The notes beneath the pieces are model-generated. The model was given only the letters and a program-made list of their open reading frames with translations, was not told the origin of the DNA and did not search any database. DNA of 64,000 bases. It comes from Bacteroides sp. 214. GTDB lineage: Bacteria; Bacteroidota; Bacteroidia; Bacteroidales; Bacteroidaceae. Position numbers and translations under genes: made by a program. Where the stretch lies: positions 186,001-250,000 of the forward strand of contig NZ_QVML01000006.1 in NCBI RefSeq assembly GCF_010501015.1, given 5' to 3'. Below, one piece after another: positions 38,232 through 46,981 of this stretch; position 1 is the stretch's first letter, and each line of letters begins with the position of its first letter.

Positions 38232-38268
38232 TTGCATGACTAAAAGTGCATAAAAACACGACCGAAAG

Positions 38269-38320
38269 TGAATATTTTTGCTTGTTTCTGCATAATATTC
38301 AAAAATAAGGTATAATTTTG
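38269..38320 (+). promoter_or_regulatory. argR promoter region with possible ARG boxes
   Basis: A -7-like TAATTTTG lies at 38313-38320. Upstream, TGAATATTTTTGC (38269-38281) and TGCATAATATTCA (38289-38301) resemble half or full ARG boxes (TGAATnnnnATTCA), though the spacing is one base short. Autoregulation by ArgR is plausible but unproven. Confidence 0.4.
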
Positions 38321-38347
38321 CAGCTTCTAAGGAATAATTATGCAACG

Positions 38348-38824
38348 ATGAAGCAAAAAGCCAATAGACTGGAAGCAATCAAAATGCTTATATCCAGCAA
38401 AGAAATGAGTAATCAGGATGAATTGTTAAAAGAATTAGCCGCAGAAGGATTTAAGCTTACGCAAGCCACACTATCACGCGACTTGAAACAATTAAAGGTA
38501 GCCAAAGCTATTACGGCTACCGGCGAATACATTTATGTGTTGCCCAACAACATTATGTATCGACGATTTTTTGAAGAGAGCACCGGCGAACTACCCGTTA
38601 ATAACGGATTTATTTCGCTGCGCTTCTCAAGGAATATTGCCGTAGTCAAGACCAAACCCGGATATGCCAGTATGATAGCCTTTGATATTGATAACCGCAA
38701 TTATGCAGAAATATTAGGAACTGTAGCCGGAGACGACACAATTATATTAGTATTAGCAGAGAACCTGAGCCACGAAAGAGCCAGCGATTTATTATCGTTC
38801 ATTATTCCGCCGAGGCTATATTAA
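38348..38824 (+). CDS. argR: arginine repressor
   Basis: A 158-residue regulator. The N-terminal winged helix (residues 1-70) includes LTQATLSRDLKQLKVAKA, the ArgR recognition helix. The C-terminal arginine-binding hexamer domain includes GTVAGDDTIILVLAEN near residue 126. The length is normal when starting from ATG 38348. It heads the arginine operon and probably represses it when arginine is abundant. Confidence 0.93.
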   Translation: MKQKANRLEAIKMLISSKEMSNQDELLKELAAEGFKLTQATLSRDLKQLKVAKAITATGEYIYVLPNNIMYRRFFEESTGELPVNNGFISLRFSRNIAVVKTKPGYASMIAFDIDNRNYAEILGTVAGDDTIILVLAENLSHERASDLLSFIIPPRLY

Positions 38825-38855
38825 TCCTTTAAACATATTAGGAAGAGAACAAGCA

Positions 38856-39443
38856 ATGGACAATCAAATAGATGTTATGGTTGCCGACGCATCGCATGAA
38901 ATGTATGTCGACATTATTTTAGAAACAATCACCGCTGCCGCCAAGATAAGAGGAACAGGAATTGCCAAACGCACGCACGAGTACGTAGCTCAGAAAATGA
39001 AAGAGGGCAAAGCAATCATTGCGCTCGACGGTGAGGAGTTTGCCGGCTTTTGTTACATCGAAAGCTGGGGTAACAAACAGTACGTAGCCAATTCCGGGCT
39101 TATCGTGGTAGAGAAGTACCGTGGGCACGGACTTGCCAAACGCATTAAACAAGCCGCCTTTACGCTATCGCGTCTGCGGTGGCCCAATGCAAAGCTTTTT
39201 GGTTTGACAAGTGGCGGACCTGTGATGAAAATTAATACAGAACTGGGCTATGTGCCGGTTCCTTTTGTGGAGTTGACGGACGATGAATCCTTCTGGAAAG
39301 GATGCGAGGGCTGTTGCAACCATGATGTACTGGAACGCACAGGACGCAAGTATTGTATCTGTACCGCCATGCTATACGATCCCAAAAAGCATGAAAAGAA
39401 GCAGGCGAAGAAAGAAACAGATAAGGAAAAAGAAACAGAATAA
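38856..39443 (+). CDS. GNAT acyltransferase, candidate first enzyme of the arginine pathway
   Basis: A 195-residue GNAT-fold protein. Acyl-CoA-binding motif A is seen as VVEKYRGHGLAKRIKQAAF near residue 88. The C-terminus is unusual: a Cys-rich GCEGCCNHD and CICTAML segment (residues 148-172) followed by a Lys/Glu tail. It lies between argR and argG. Because the pathway here uses N-succinyl intermediates, acylation of glutamate by this enzyme is a reasonable inference, with acetyl- or succinyl-CoA as donor. Known ArgA proteins are larger and different. Confidence 0.75.
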   Translation: MDNQIDVMVADASHEMYVDIILETITAAAKIRGTGIAKRTHEYVAQKMKEGKAIIALDGEEFAGFCYIESWGNKQYVANSGLIVVEKYRGHGLAKRIKQAAFTLSRLRWPNAKLFGLTSGGPVMKINTELGYVPVPFVELTDDESFWKGCEGCCNHDVLERTGRKYCICTAMLYDPKKHEKKQAKKETDKEKETE

Positions 39444-39516
39444 GCAAATAATCATAGTTGGTGTCGGTTAATCGCACTAAAAACGTTAATTTTGACACTT
39501 AAAACACAATATAACA

Positions 39517-40719
39517 ATGAAAAAGAAAGTAGTTTTAGCATTTAGTGGAGGTTTGGATACCTCTTTCTGTGCCATGTACTTGTCAAAAGACAAAGGGTTT
39601 GAAGTATATACAGCTATTGCCAACACCGGTGGATTTACTCCCGAAGAGCTAAAATCCATTGAAGAGAAAGCTTACAGGCTGGGTGCGGTAAAACATGCTA
39701 CGTTGGACGTTACGCAAGATTACTACGAAAAGAGTATTAAATACATGGTATTTGGCAATGTGCTGCGCAATGGAACATATCCCATCTCGGTAAGCTCGGA
39801 GCGTATTTTTCAAGCTATTGCCATTGCCGATTATGCAAAAGAAATAGGAGCCGATGCTATTGCGCACGGTAGTACCGGAGCAGGCAACGATCAGGTGCGC
39901 TTTGACCTTACCTTCGAGGTGTTGGCACCGGGTATTGAAATAATTACGCCTACCCGTGATATGATTCTTACCCGCGAATATGAAATAAATTATCTGCGCG
40001 AACATGGCTATGAAGCCGACTTCACCAAAATGGAATACTCTATTAATAAAGGATTATGGGGAACCTCTATCGGTGGTAAAGAAACCTTGAACAGCGAACA
40101 AACCCTTCCCGAAGAGGCATATCCAAGCCAGGTAACCCAAACAGGTACCGAAGTCCTGAAGCTGGAATTCAAAGAAGGCGAGCTGTGTGCCGTGAACGGA
40201 GAAGCTTTTGCCGACAAGGTGAAAGCAATTAATAAAGTAGAGGAGATTGGAAATAAATATGGTATTGGTCGCGATATGCATGTGGGCGATACAATCATTG
40301 GGCTCAAAGGTCGTGTGGGCTTCGAAGCGGCAGGACCATTACTTATAATCAATGCACACAAAATGCTAGAGAAGCATACCCTGAGCAAATGGCAGCTTTA
40401 CTGGAAAGACCAAGTGGCTACCTGGTATGGCATGTTCCTGCATGAAGCGCAATACCTTGAACCCGTAATGCGCGACATCGAAGCAATGCTCAGCAGTTCG
40501 CAGCGAAATGTAAACGGTACGGTAAGCATTATTCTTCGCCCATACAGTTATACACTGGTCGGTGTGGAATCTGATTTTGACTTGGTGAAAAACGACTTCG
40601 GCGAGTACGGAGAAATACAAAAAGGATGGACTTCGGAAGATGCGAAAGGCTTCACGAAGATTACTTCAACAGCATTGCGGATATTCTACGCTAACCAACG
40701 CAAAAACGGGAAATTATGA
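39517..40719 (+). CDS. argG: argininosuccinate synthase
   Basis: A 400-residue ATP-dependent ligase joining citrulline and aspartate. The PP-loop motif AFSGGLDTSF is at residues 9-18, and HGSTGAGNDQVRF near residue 117 is typical. The stop overlaps argC by 4 bases. Confidence 0.95.
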   Translation: MKKKVVLAFSGGLDTSFCAMYLSKDKGFEVYTAIANTGGFTPEELKSIEEKAYRLGAVKHATLDVTQDYYEKSIKYMVFGNVLRNGTYPISVSSERIFQAIAIADYAKEIGADAIAHGSTGAGNDQVRFDLTFEVLAPGIEIITPTRDMILTREYEINYLREHGYEADFTKMEYSINKGLWGTSIGGKETLNSEQTLPEEAYPSQVTQTGTEVLKLEFKEGELCAVNGEAFADKVKAINKVEEIGNKYGIGRDMHVGDTIIGLKGRVGFEAAGPLLIINAHKMLEKHTLSKWQLYWKDQVATWYGMFLHEAQYLEPVMRDIEAMLSSSQRNVNGTVSIILRPYSYTLVGVESDFDLVKNDFGEYGEIQKGWTSEDAKGFTKITSTALRIFYANQRKNGKL

Positions 40720-41684
40720 TACGGGTCGGAATCATAGGTGGAGCGGGTTACACGGCAGGCGAATTGATTCGTTTGTTGGTTAATCATCCCGATGTGGAAA
40801 TCACCTTTATTAATAGTAGCAGTAATGCCGGTAACAAAATAACCGATGTGCACGAAGGGCTTTATGGCGAGTGCGATCTTACCTTTACCGACGAGCTTCC
40901 TTTGCAAGATATCGACTTGCTCTATTTCTGTACTGCGCATGGCGATACTCGCAAGTTTATCGAAAGCCATGAGCTGCCTCAGGAGCTGAAGATTATTGAC
41001 CTCTCTATGGACTATCGCATAGCGTCCGATGAGCATGAATTTGTGTATGGTCTACCCGAGTTGAATCGTCGTGCTACCTGCAAAGCCAGATACGTGGCTA
41101 ACCCCGGTTGCTTTGCTACCGCTATTCAGTTGGCGTTGCTGCCATTGGCTAAGAACCTGTTGTTGAACAACGATATTTATGTGAATGCCATCACCGGAAG
41201 TACCGGGGCAGGAGTGAAGCCGGGTGCAACCTCTCACTTCAGTTGGAGAGACAACAACCTGAGTGTGTACAAAGCATTTGAGCATCAGCATATTCCTGAA
41301 ATAGTGCAGTCGCTTAAACAGTTGCAAAATAGTTTCGATGTAGATATCAACTTCATTCCGTATCGTGGTAACTTCCCACGTGGAATATTCGCAACCATTG
41401 TGTTGAAATGTAAGGTAGAACTGAGCGAAATCAACCGTATGTTTGCCGAGTACTACGAGAAAGACTCGTTTGTACATATTATCGATAAAAACATTGACCT
41501 CAAACAGGTGGTAAACACCAATAAGTGTTTGCTTCATCTGGAGAAACATGGCGATAAACTCTTTATTATTTCCTGCATCGACAATCTGTTGAAAGGTGCA
41601 TCCGGACAAGCTGTGCATAATATGAACTTGATGTTCAACCTCGAAGAGACTGTTGGGCTGAAATTAAAACCAAGCGCATTCTAA
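40716..41684 (+). CDS. argC: N-acyl-gamma-glutamyl-phosphate reductase
   Basis: A 322-residue NADPH enzyme for the third pathway step. VGIIGGAGYTAGELIRLL at the start binds nucleotide, and the catalytic Cys is in ANPGCFATAIQ near residue 131. In this organism the substrate is probably the N-succinyl form. It begins within the last codon of argG and ends one base before argD. Confidence 0.95.
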   Translation: MIRVGIIGGAGYTAGELIRLLVNHPDVEITFINSSSNAGNKITDVHEGLYGECDLTFTDELPLQDIDLLYFCTAHGDTRKFIESHELPQELKIIDLSMDYRIASDEHEFVYGLPELNRRATCKARYVANPGCFATAIQLALLPLAKNLLLNNDIYVNAITGSTGAGVKPGATSHFSWRDNNLSVYKAFEHQHIPEIVQSLKQLQNSFDVDINFIPYRGNFPRGIFATIVLKCKVELSEINRMFAEYYEKDSFVHIIDKNIDLKQVVNTNKCLLHLEKHGDKLFIISCIDNLLKGASGQAVHNMNLMFNLEETVGLKLKPSAF

Positions 41685-41685
41685 C

Positions 41686-42810
41686 ATGAATTTATTCGAC
41701 GTATACCCACTATTCGATATAAATATCGTAAAAGGAGCAGGCTGCCATGTGTGGGATGAGAAAGGCACGCAATACCTCGACCTCTACGGAGGTCATGCGG
41801 TGATTTCTATCGGACACTCGCACCCTACGTATGTAAAGATGATCAGCGAACAGGTTGCCCGGTTGGGCTTTTACTCCAATTCGGTGGTTAACAAATTGCA
41901 GGAGGAGGTAGCTACCCGTTTAGGTAAAATGTGTGGCTATGACGATTACTCACTCTTCCTGATAAACTCGGGAGCCGAGGCAAATGAGAACGCTCTGAAA
42001 CTTGCTTCCTTTCATAACGGACGTACACGTGTGGTTTCTTTCCGGAAATCTTTTCACGGACGTACCTCTTTGGCGGTAGAAGCAACCGACAACCCTAAGA
42101 TAATTGCTCCTATCAATGCTAACGAACATGTTACTTACCTGCCTTGGAATGACATAGCCGCTATGCGTACAGAGCTTGCCAAAGGAGATGTTTGTGCCGT
42201 TATCATCGAAGGAATACAAGGTGTGGGTGGAATTCAAATACCAACCAACGAGTTTATGCAGGAGCTTCGCGAGGCATGTACCGCGCACGGCACTATCCTG
42301 ATACTCGATGAAATACAAAGCGGATACGGACGAAGCGGAAAGTTCTTTGCACATCAATACGCGGGTATCAAAGCAGATATTATTACTGTAGCAAAAGGCA
42401 TTGGTAATGGTTTCCCGCTGGGTGGCGTACTCATTAGTCCTTTGTTTACCCCAAGCTATGGTCTGTTGGGAACTACCTTTGGTGGCAATCATCTGGCTTG
42501 TGCAGCCGCACTTGCTGTGCTCGATGTTATTGAAAAGGAAAATCTGGTGGAGAATGCTACTACTGTTGGTGCGTTCTTGTTGGAAGAGCTTAGTAAGTTC
42601 CCACAAATAAAGAGTGTGCGTGGCAAAGGCTTAATGATTGGTTTAGAATTCGAACAACCCATCAAAGAAATTCGTAGCCGCCTGCTTTTCGAAGAAAAAG
42701 TATTTACCGGAGTTACCGGCACCCATGTAATTCGTTTGTTACCTCCGCTTTGTTTGAGTATGGCAGAGGCAGAGGAATTTTTAACCCGCTTGAAGAAAGT
42801 ATTAATATGA
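41686..42810 (+). CDS. argD: N-acylornithine aminotransferase
   Basis: A 374-residue PLP aminotransferase making N-acylornithine from the semialdehyde. The PLP Lys lies in TVAKGIGNGFPLGG near residue 231, and LDEIQSGYGRSGK precedes it. N-succinyl preference is inferred from the argF' gene rather than from this protein. The last codon overlaps the proC start (ATGA). Confidence 0.93.
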   Translation: MNLFDVYPLFDINIVKGAGCHVWDEKGTQYLDLYGGHAVISIGHSHPTYVKMISEQVARLGFYSNSVVNKLQEEVATRLGKMCGYDDYSLFLINSGAEANENALKLASFHNGRTRVVSFRKSFHGRTSLAVEATDNPKIIAPINANEHVTYLPWNDIAAMRTELAKGDVCAVIIEGIQGVGGIQIPTNEFMQELREACTAHGTILILDEIQSGYGRSGKFFAHQYAGIKADIITVAKGIGNGFPLGGVLISPLFTPSYGLLGTTFGGNHLACAAALAVLDVIEKENLVENATTVGAFLLEELSKFPQIKSVRGKGLMIGLEFEQPIKEIRSRLLFEEKVFTGVTGTHVIRLLPPLCLSMAEAEEFLTRLKKVLI

Positions 42811-43589
42811 AGATAGCCATTATAGGAGCCGGAAATATGGGTGGAGCCATTGCTCGTGGACTTGCCAAAGGTACACTGGTTGCCAGTGAAGATGTTTTCG
42901 TTGCCGACCCAAGTAAAGAGAGCCTGAACAAGCTCAAAGCATTTGACGACCGTATCAATGTAACCACCAATAATCAGGAAGCGGTAAATGGTGCGGATTG
43001 GGTAATGATAGCTGTAAAACCTTGGTTGGTAGAAGAGGTTATCAAAGGCCTTCAACTCAATATAGAGAAGCAGGTAATTATTTCGATAGCTGCAGGCGTT
43101 ACGTTTTACAATATTGCCGACCTGATAGGAGATGACGCTACAATCTTTCGCTTATTGCCCAACACCGGCATCTCCGATAAGGCAAGTATGACGCTTATTG
43201 CCTCACGACTTGCTACTCAAGAACAAAATCAACTTATGTTGGACATCTTTAACGAGATGGGACTTGCTATGCTTATTCCCGAAAACCAAATGGGGGCAGC
43301 TACGGCATTAGCTTCCTGTGGCATTGCTTATGCGTTGAAATATATGCAAGCTGCTATGCAAGCCGGTGTCGAAATGGGTATTCCGCCTCAAAGTGCGATG
43401 AAAATGGTAGCACAATCCGTAAAAGGAGCTGCCGAGCTGATACTCAATAATGATACCCATCCTTCGGTAGAGATAGACAAAGTAACGACTCCGGGTGGCT
43501 ATACCATCAAAGGGATAAATGAACTGGAACACGCGGGATTTACCTCGGCTATCATCAAAGCGATGAAAGTCTCGAATCCTACAACATAA
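42807..43589 (+). CDS. proC: pyrroline-5-carboxylate reductase
   Basis: A 260-residue NAD(P)H reductase for the last step of proline synthesis. IAIIGAGNMGGAIARGL is the Rossmann start and the C-terminal VTTPGGYTIKGINEL is the family signature. ATG at 42807 overlaps the argD stop in an ATGA arrangement; the longer reading from 42750 lies inside argD. Its presence in the arginine operon links the two pathways, as does proBA-argF' at 4-7 kb. Confidence 0.94.
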   Translation: MKIAIIGAGNMGGAIARGLAKGTLVASEDVFVADPSKESLNKLKAFDDRINVTTNNQEAVNGADWVMIAVKPWLVEEVIKGLQLNIEKQVIISIAAGVTFYNIADLIGDDATIFRLLPNTGISDKASMTLIASRLATQEQNQLMLDIFNEMGLAMLIPENQMGAATALASCGIAYALKYMQAAMQAGVEMGIPPQSAMKMVAQSVKGAAELILNNDTHPSVEIDKVTTPGGYTIKGINELEHAGFTSAIIKAMKVSNPTT

Positions 43590-43600
43590 AAACAATATAC

Positions 43601-44155
43601 ATGGAAGACCAAATCAAACAAATAGCCGAACGCTTGCGCGGACTGCGCGAAGTGCTGGAGCTCTCTGTAGAAGAGATAACCACCGAGTGTGGCATTGCCC
43701 ACGATGAATACGTTAAAGCCGAAACGGGAGAACATGATATATCGGTGAGCATGCTTCAAACCATTGCCCGTAAGTACAACATCGCGTTGGATGCATTGAT
43801 GTTTGGTGAAGAACCCAAAATGAGCACTTACTTTGTGACCCGCTCAGGCAAGGGAGTATCCATAGAACGTACGAAAGCATACAAATACCAGTCGCTTGCT
43901 TCGGGCTTTAGAAACCGCAACGCCGATCCTTTCATCGTAACTGTAGAACCCAAAGACGAAAGCATCCCGATGAATTACAACCACCACACCGGACAGGAGT
44001 TTAACTACGTGCTTGAGGGTAAACTACTACTCAGTATCAATGGTAAAGAACTTATCCTCAACGAAGGAGACAGCATCTTTTTCGACTCCAAGTACCCGCA
44101 CGGCATGAAGGCACTCGACGGGCAGAAGGTGCGTTTCTTAGCAATCATCATGTAA
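43601..44155 (+). CDS. XRE-family regulator with cupin domain
   Basis: A 184-residue protein with a lambda-repressor-type helix-turn-helix at about residues 10-65 (LRGLREVLELSVEEITTECG). A C-terminal cupin at 105-184 contains HHTGQEFNYVLEGKL and GDSIFFDSKYPHGM. Such regulators sense a small ligand in the cupin. It is 30 bases upstream of the acyl-CoA synthetase gene and probably controls it or senses its product. Confidence 0.85.
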   Translation: MEDQIKQIAERLRGLREVLELSVEEITTECGIAHDEYVKAETGEHDISVSMLQTIARKYNIALDALMFGEEPKMSTYFVTRSGKGVSIERTKAYKYQSLASGFRNRNADPFIVTVEPKDESIPMNYNHHTGQEFNYVLEGKLLLSINGKELILNEGDSIFFDSKYPHGMKALDGQKVRFLAIIM

Positions 44156-44185
44156 CATCACACAAACTCGATAACACGAAACCCA

Positions 44186-45841
44186 ATGGTAGAACGTTTT
44201 TTAGAACAAACAACATTTACTTCGCAAGAAGATTTCAAGAATAATCTCCGGATAAAGGTACCTGCCAATTTCAACTTCGGCTACGATGTGGTTGATGCTT
44301 GGGCGGCAGAAGCACCCAACAAACAAGCGCTGTTGTGGACTAACGACCAGGATCAGTGCAAAACATTCAGCTTTGCAGAAATGAAGAAGTATACCGATAT
44401 GACTGCTTCCTACTTTCAGAGCCTGGGTATAGGACACGGAGACATGGTAATGCTTGTCCTCAAGCGTCGTTATGAGTTTTGGTTTAGCATCATCGCGCTA
44501 CATAAACTGGGTGCTGTGGTTATTCCGGCTACACATTTGCTGACCAAGAAAGACATTGTTTATCGCTGCAACGCTGCCGATATAAAGATGATTGTTGCCG
44601 CCGGAGAAGAGAACATTACCAAGCACATTGTAGATGCCATGCCCGATTCGCCCAGCGTGAAACGATTGGTGAGCATTGGTCCTGCCATTCCCGAAGGGTT
44701 TGAGGATTTTGCAAAAGGCATTGAAGAGGCTGCACCCTTTGTTCGTCCGCAAAAGGCGAATGATAACGACGATATATCGCTGATGTACTTTACTTCGGGC
44801 ACCACAGGCGAGCCCAAGATGGTGGCACACGACTTTACCTATCCGTTGGGGCATATCACAACAGGAAGTTTCTGGCACAATTTGCATCAGGATAGCGTCC
44901 ATCTTACCATTGCCGACACAGGTTGGGGCAAGGCGGTATGGGGCAAACTTTACGGACAATGGATTGCCGGTGCCACAGTGTTTGTATACGACCACGAGAA
45001 ATTCAATCCGGGAGACATCCTGCAAAAGATACACGATTACCACATCACCTCGCTTTGTGCACCTCCCACGATATTCCGCTTTCTTATTCGCGAAGATCTG
45101 ACGAAGTACGACCTCAGTTCGCTACAGTACTGCACCATTGCAGGCGAAGCGCTAAATCCAGCTGTGTTCGATAACTTCCTTAAACTTACAGGTATTAAGT
45201 TGATGGAAGGCTTTGGGCAAACAGAAACTACGCTAACCATTGCCACCTTCCCGTGGATGGAACCGAAACCCGGTAGCATGGGCATGCCCAATCCGCAATA
45301 CGACATGGATTTGATTGACTATGAAGGCCGTTCGGTAGAGGCGGGCGAACAGGGAGAAATCGTTATCCGTACAGATAAGGGCAAACCTATTGGTCTGTTC
45401 AAGGAGTATTATCGCGATGAGAAACGCACGGAAGAAACCTGGCACGATGGTATTTATCATACCGGCGACGTAGCGTGGAGAGACGAAGACGGTTACTACT
45501 GGTTTGTAGGACGTACCGACGATGTTATTAAAAGCTCGGGTTATCGCATCGGGCCTTTTGAAGTAGAAAGCGCCCTTATGACGCATCCTGCCGTGGTAGA
45601 GTGTGCCATTACCGGAGTACCCGATGAAATTCGCGGGCAGATAGTAAAGGCTACCATCATCCTTGCCAAAGAATACAAAGAGCAGGCAGGACCTCAACTG
45701 GTGGAGGAACTCCAGAAGCATGTAAAGAAAGTAACCGCTCCCTACAAATATCCCAGAGTTATAGAGTTTGTGGAAGAGTTGCCGAAAACCATCAGTGGTA
45801 AGATACGCCGTGTGGAGATACGGCAGAATGACGAAAAATAA
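44186..45841 (+). CDS. AMP-forming acyl-CoA synthetase
   Basis: A 551-residue adenylate-forming enzyme of the medium-chain acyl-CoA synthetase type. Motifs are YFTSGTTGEPKMVAH (P-loop-like) near residue 199, EGFGQTETT near residue 337, YHTGDVAWRDEDGYYWFVGR, and KTISGKIRR with the catalytic Lys near the end. Substrate length is not predictable; acetate, propionate or branched acids are possible. Pairs with the XRE-cupin gene. Confidence 0.88.
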   Translation: MVERFLEQTTFTSQEDFKNNLRIKVPANFNFGYDVVDAWAAEAPNKQALLWTNDQDQCKTFSFAEMKKYTDMTASYFQSLGIGHGDMVMLVLKRRYEFWFSIIALHKLGAVVIPATHLLTKKDIVYRCNAADIKMIVAAGEENITKHIVDAMPDSPSVKRLVSIGPAIPEGFEDFAKGIEEAAPFVRPQKANDNDDISLMYFTSGTTGEPKMVAHDFTYPLGHITTGSFWHNLHQDSVHLTIADTGWGKAVWGKLYGQWIAGATVFVYDHEKFNPGDILQKIHDYHITSLCAPPTIFRFLIREDLTKYDLSSLQYCTIAGEALNPAVFDNFLKLTGIKLMEGFGQTETTLTIATFPWMEPKPGSMGMPNPQYDMDLIDYEGRSVEAGEQGEIVIRTDKGKPIGLFKEYYRDEKRTEETWHDGIYHTGDVAWRDEDGYYWFVGRTDDVIKSSGYRIGPFEVESALMTHPAVVECAITGVPDEIRGQIVKATIILAKEYKEQAGPQLVEELQKHVKKVTAPYKYPRVIEFVEELPKTISGKIRRVEIRQNDEK

Positions 45842-45881
45842 TTCACCTTTTAAGGTTGGTTTTGCTGGTATAACAAAAATG

Positions 45882-45910
45882 CTTATAGCTCTCCACCGGG
45901 GAGCTATAAG
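45882..45910. terminator. terminator-like hairpin, shared by convergent genes
   Basis: CTTATAGCTCTCC (45882-45894) pairs with GGGGAGCTATAAG (45898-45910) around an ACC loop, with one T-G pair. The preceding AACAAAAATG gives a U-tract for the minus-strand transcript. It overlaps the stop codon of the small minus-strand gene. Confidence 0.65.
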
Positions 45911-46005
45911 TATTCCGCTTCTTCGTAGATATCTTCGCTTTCATCGCACACAACGAACAGGAAACCAGACAACAGTATCGTTGCTATATACCAGATCTTT
46001 TTCAT
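45904..46005 (-). CDS. small secreted or membrane peptide, 33 residues
   Basis: A reading frame of 33 residues beginning MKKIWYIATILLSGFLFVVC, followed by the acidic tail DESEDIYEEAEYL. It looks like a signal or membrane segment with a possible lipid-modified Cys20, although the lipobox (FVVC) is imperfect. An AAAGAG sequence 3 bases before the ATG could serve in translation. The stop lies inside a hairpin that would terminate it. It is too short for usual gene callers and could be chance, but the composition is markedly protein-like. Confidence 0.5.
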   Translation of the reverse strand: MKKIWYIATILLSGFLFVVCDESEDIYEEAEYL

Positions 46006-46189
46006 ACTCTTTCTGTAATTATTGACTGTTTAAGGAACAATAAAACATCCAAGAAAGTTCTGGGACGTTAATTATTTGCCTTCTTTTGCTGGAAAAATTG
46101 CAAACGGTCAATTATTACATCCTTTCTGTGTTTTATTGCATATTCCTTTTTTCTTCTTTTCGTATCATTGTACTACAAAACAACCCGTT

Positions 46190-46957
46190 ATGAAACAATT
46201 AATAATAATTATTAGCGCTTTGTTCTTATTTACCTGCCACAGTTGCACTAACTCGGGTAAGGGAGAACCAACCAATCTCGATATCTATCTACTTATCGGG
46301 CAGTCTAATATGGCAGGGCGTGCACCCATTACAGATGTTGTGTGCGATACGCTGGAAGGTGTCTTTCTTTTTAGGAACGATTCAACGAATATTGTTTGGG
46401 AGAAAGCGACGAATCCATTAAACCGATACTCAACCATCGGAAAAAATATCCAAGTGCAGAAACTCGGACTGGGCTATTCCTTCGCTAAAAACATGGCAGA
46501 ACCCAACAGCACCATCGGCTTAGTGGTTAATGCGCGCGGAGGAACTTCTGTCAAATCGTGGGGACCTGCACGAACCTACTATGATGAAGCTGTTAGAAGG
46601 GCAAAAGAAGCGATGAAATGGGGAAAACTGAAAGGAATTCTCTGGCATCAGGGAGAGACGGACGCTGCTTCGAGAGACTCTTATTTAGCTTATCTTCAGG
46701 CTATGATTAATTCTTTGCGTCAGGACTTGGGCAATGATTCGATACCCGTTGTCATAGGCGAGATATACCCCAAGACCACCAACGAACAACAGTTCAACAA
46801 ACTGATACACGAAGTCCCTAAGCTCATACCCCATACCCGCGTGGTATCGGCAGACTCTACTGCTGCTTTTGATGGAGTGCATTTCGATACAGCGAGCCAA
46901 CTGCTTCTGGGCGAACGTTATGCTAATGCTATGCGCGAATTACAAACAACACAATAA
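46190..46957 (+). CDS. SASA-family carbohydrate esterase
   Basis: A 255-residue secreted lipoprotein (lipobox region FTCHSCTNS, Cys about residue 19). The SGNH/SASA hydrolase has the catalytic Ser block IGQSNMAGRAP near residue 38 and WHQGETDAAS near residue 147. A C-terminal FDGVHFD holds the Asp/His pair. These enzymes remove acetyl groups from sialic acid or from plant polysaccharides. It lies 24 bases before the GH2 gene. ATG at 46190 places the signal correctly. Confidence 0.82.
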   Translation: MKQLIIIISALFLFTCHSCTNSGKGEPTNLDIYLLIGQSNMAGRAPITDVVCDTLEGVFLFRNDSTNIVWEKATNPLNRYSTIGKNIQVQKLGLGYSFAKNMAEPNSTIGLVVNARGGTSVKSWGPARTYYDEAVRRAKEAMKWGKLKGILWHQGETDAASRDSYLAYLQAMINSLRQDLGNDSIPVVIGEIYPKTTNEQQFNKLIHEVPKLIPHTRVVSADSTAAFDGVHFDTASQLLLGERYANAMRELQTTQ

Positions 46958-46981
46958 ATAACCAACTAATAAAAATAAAAA

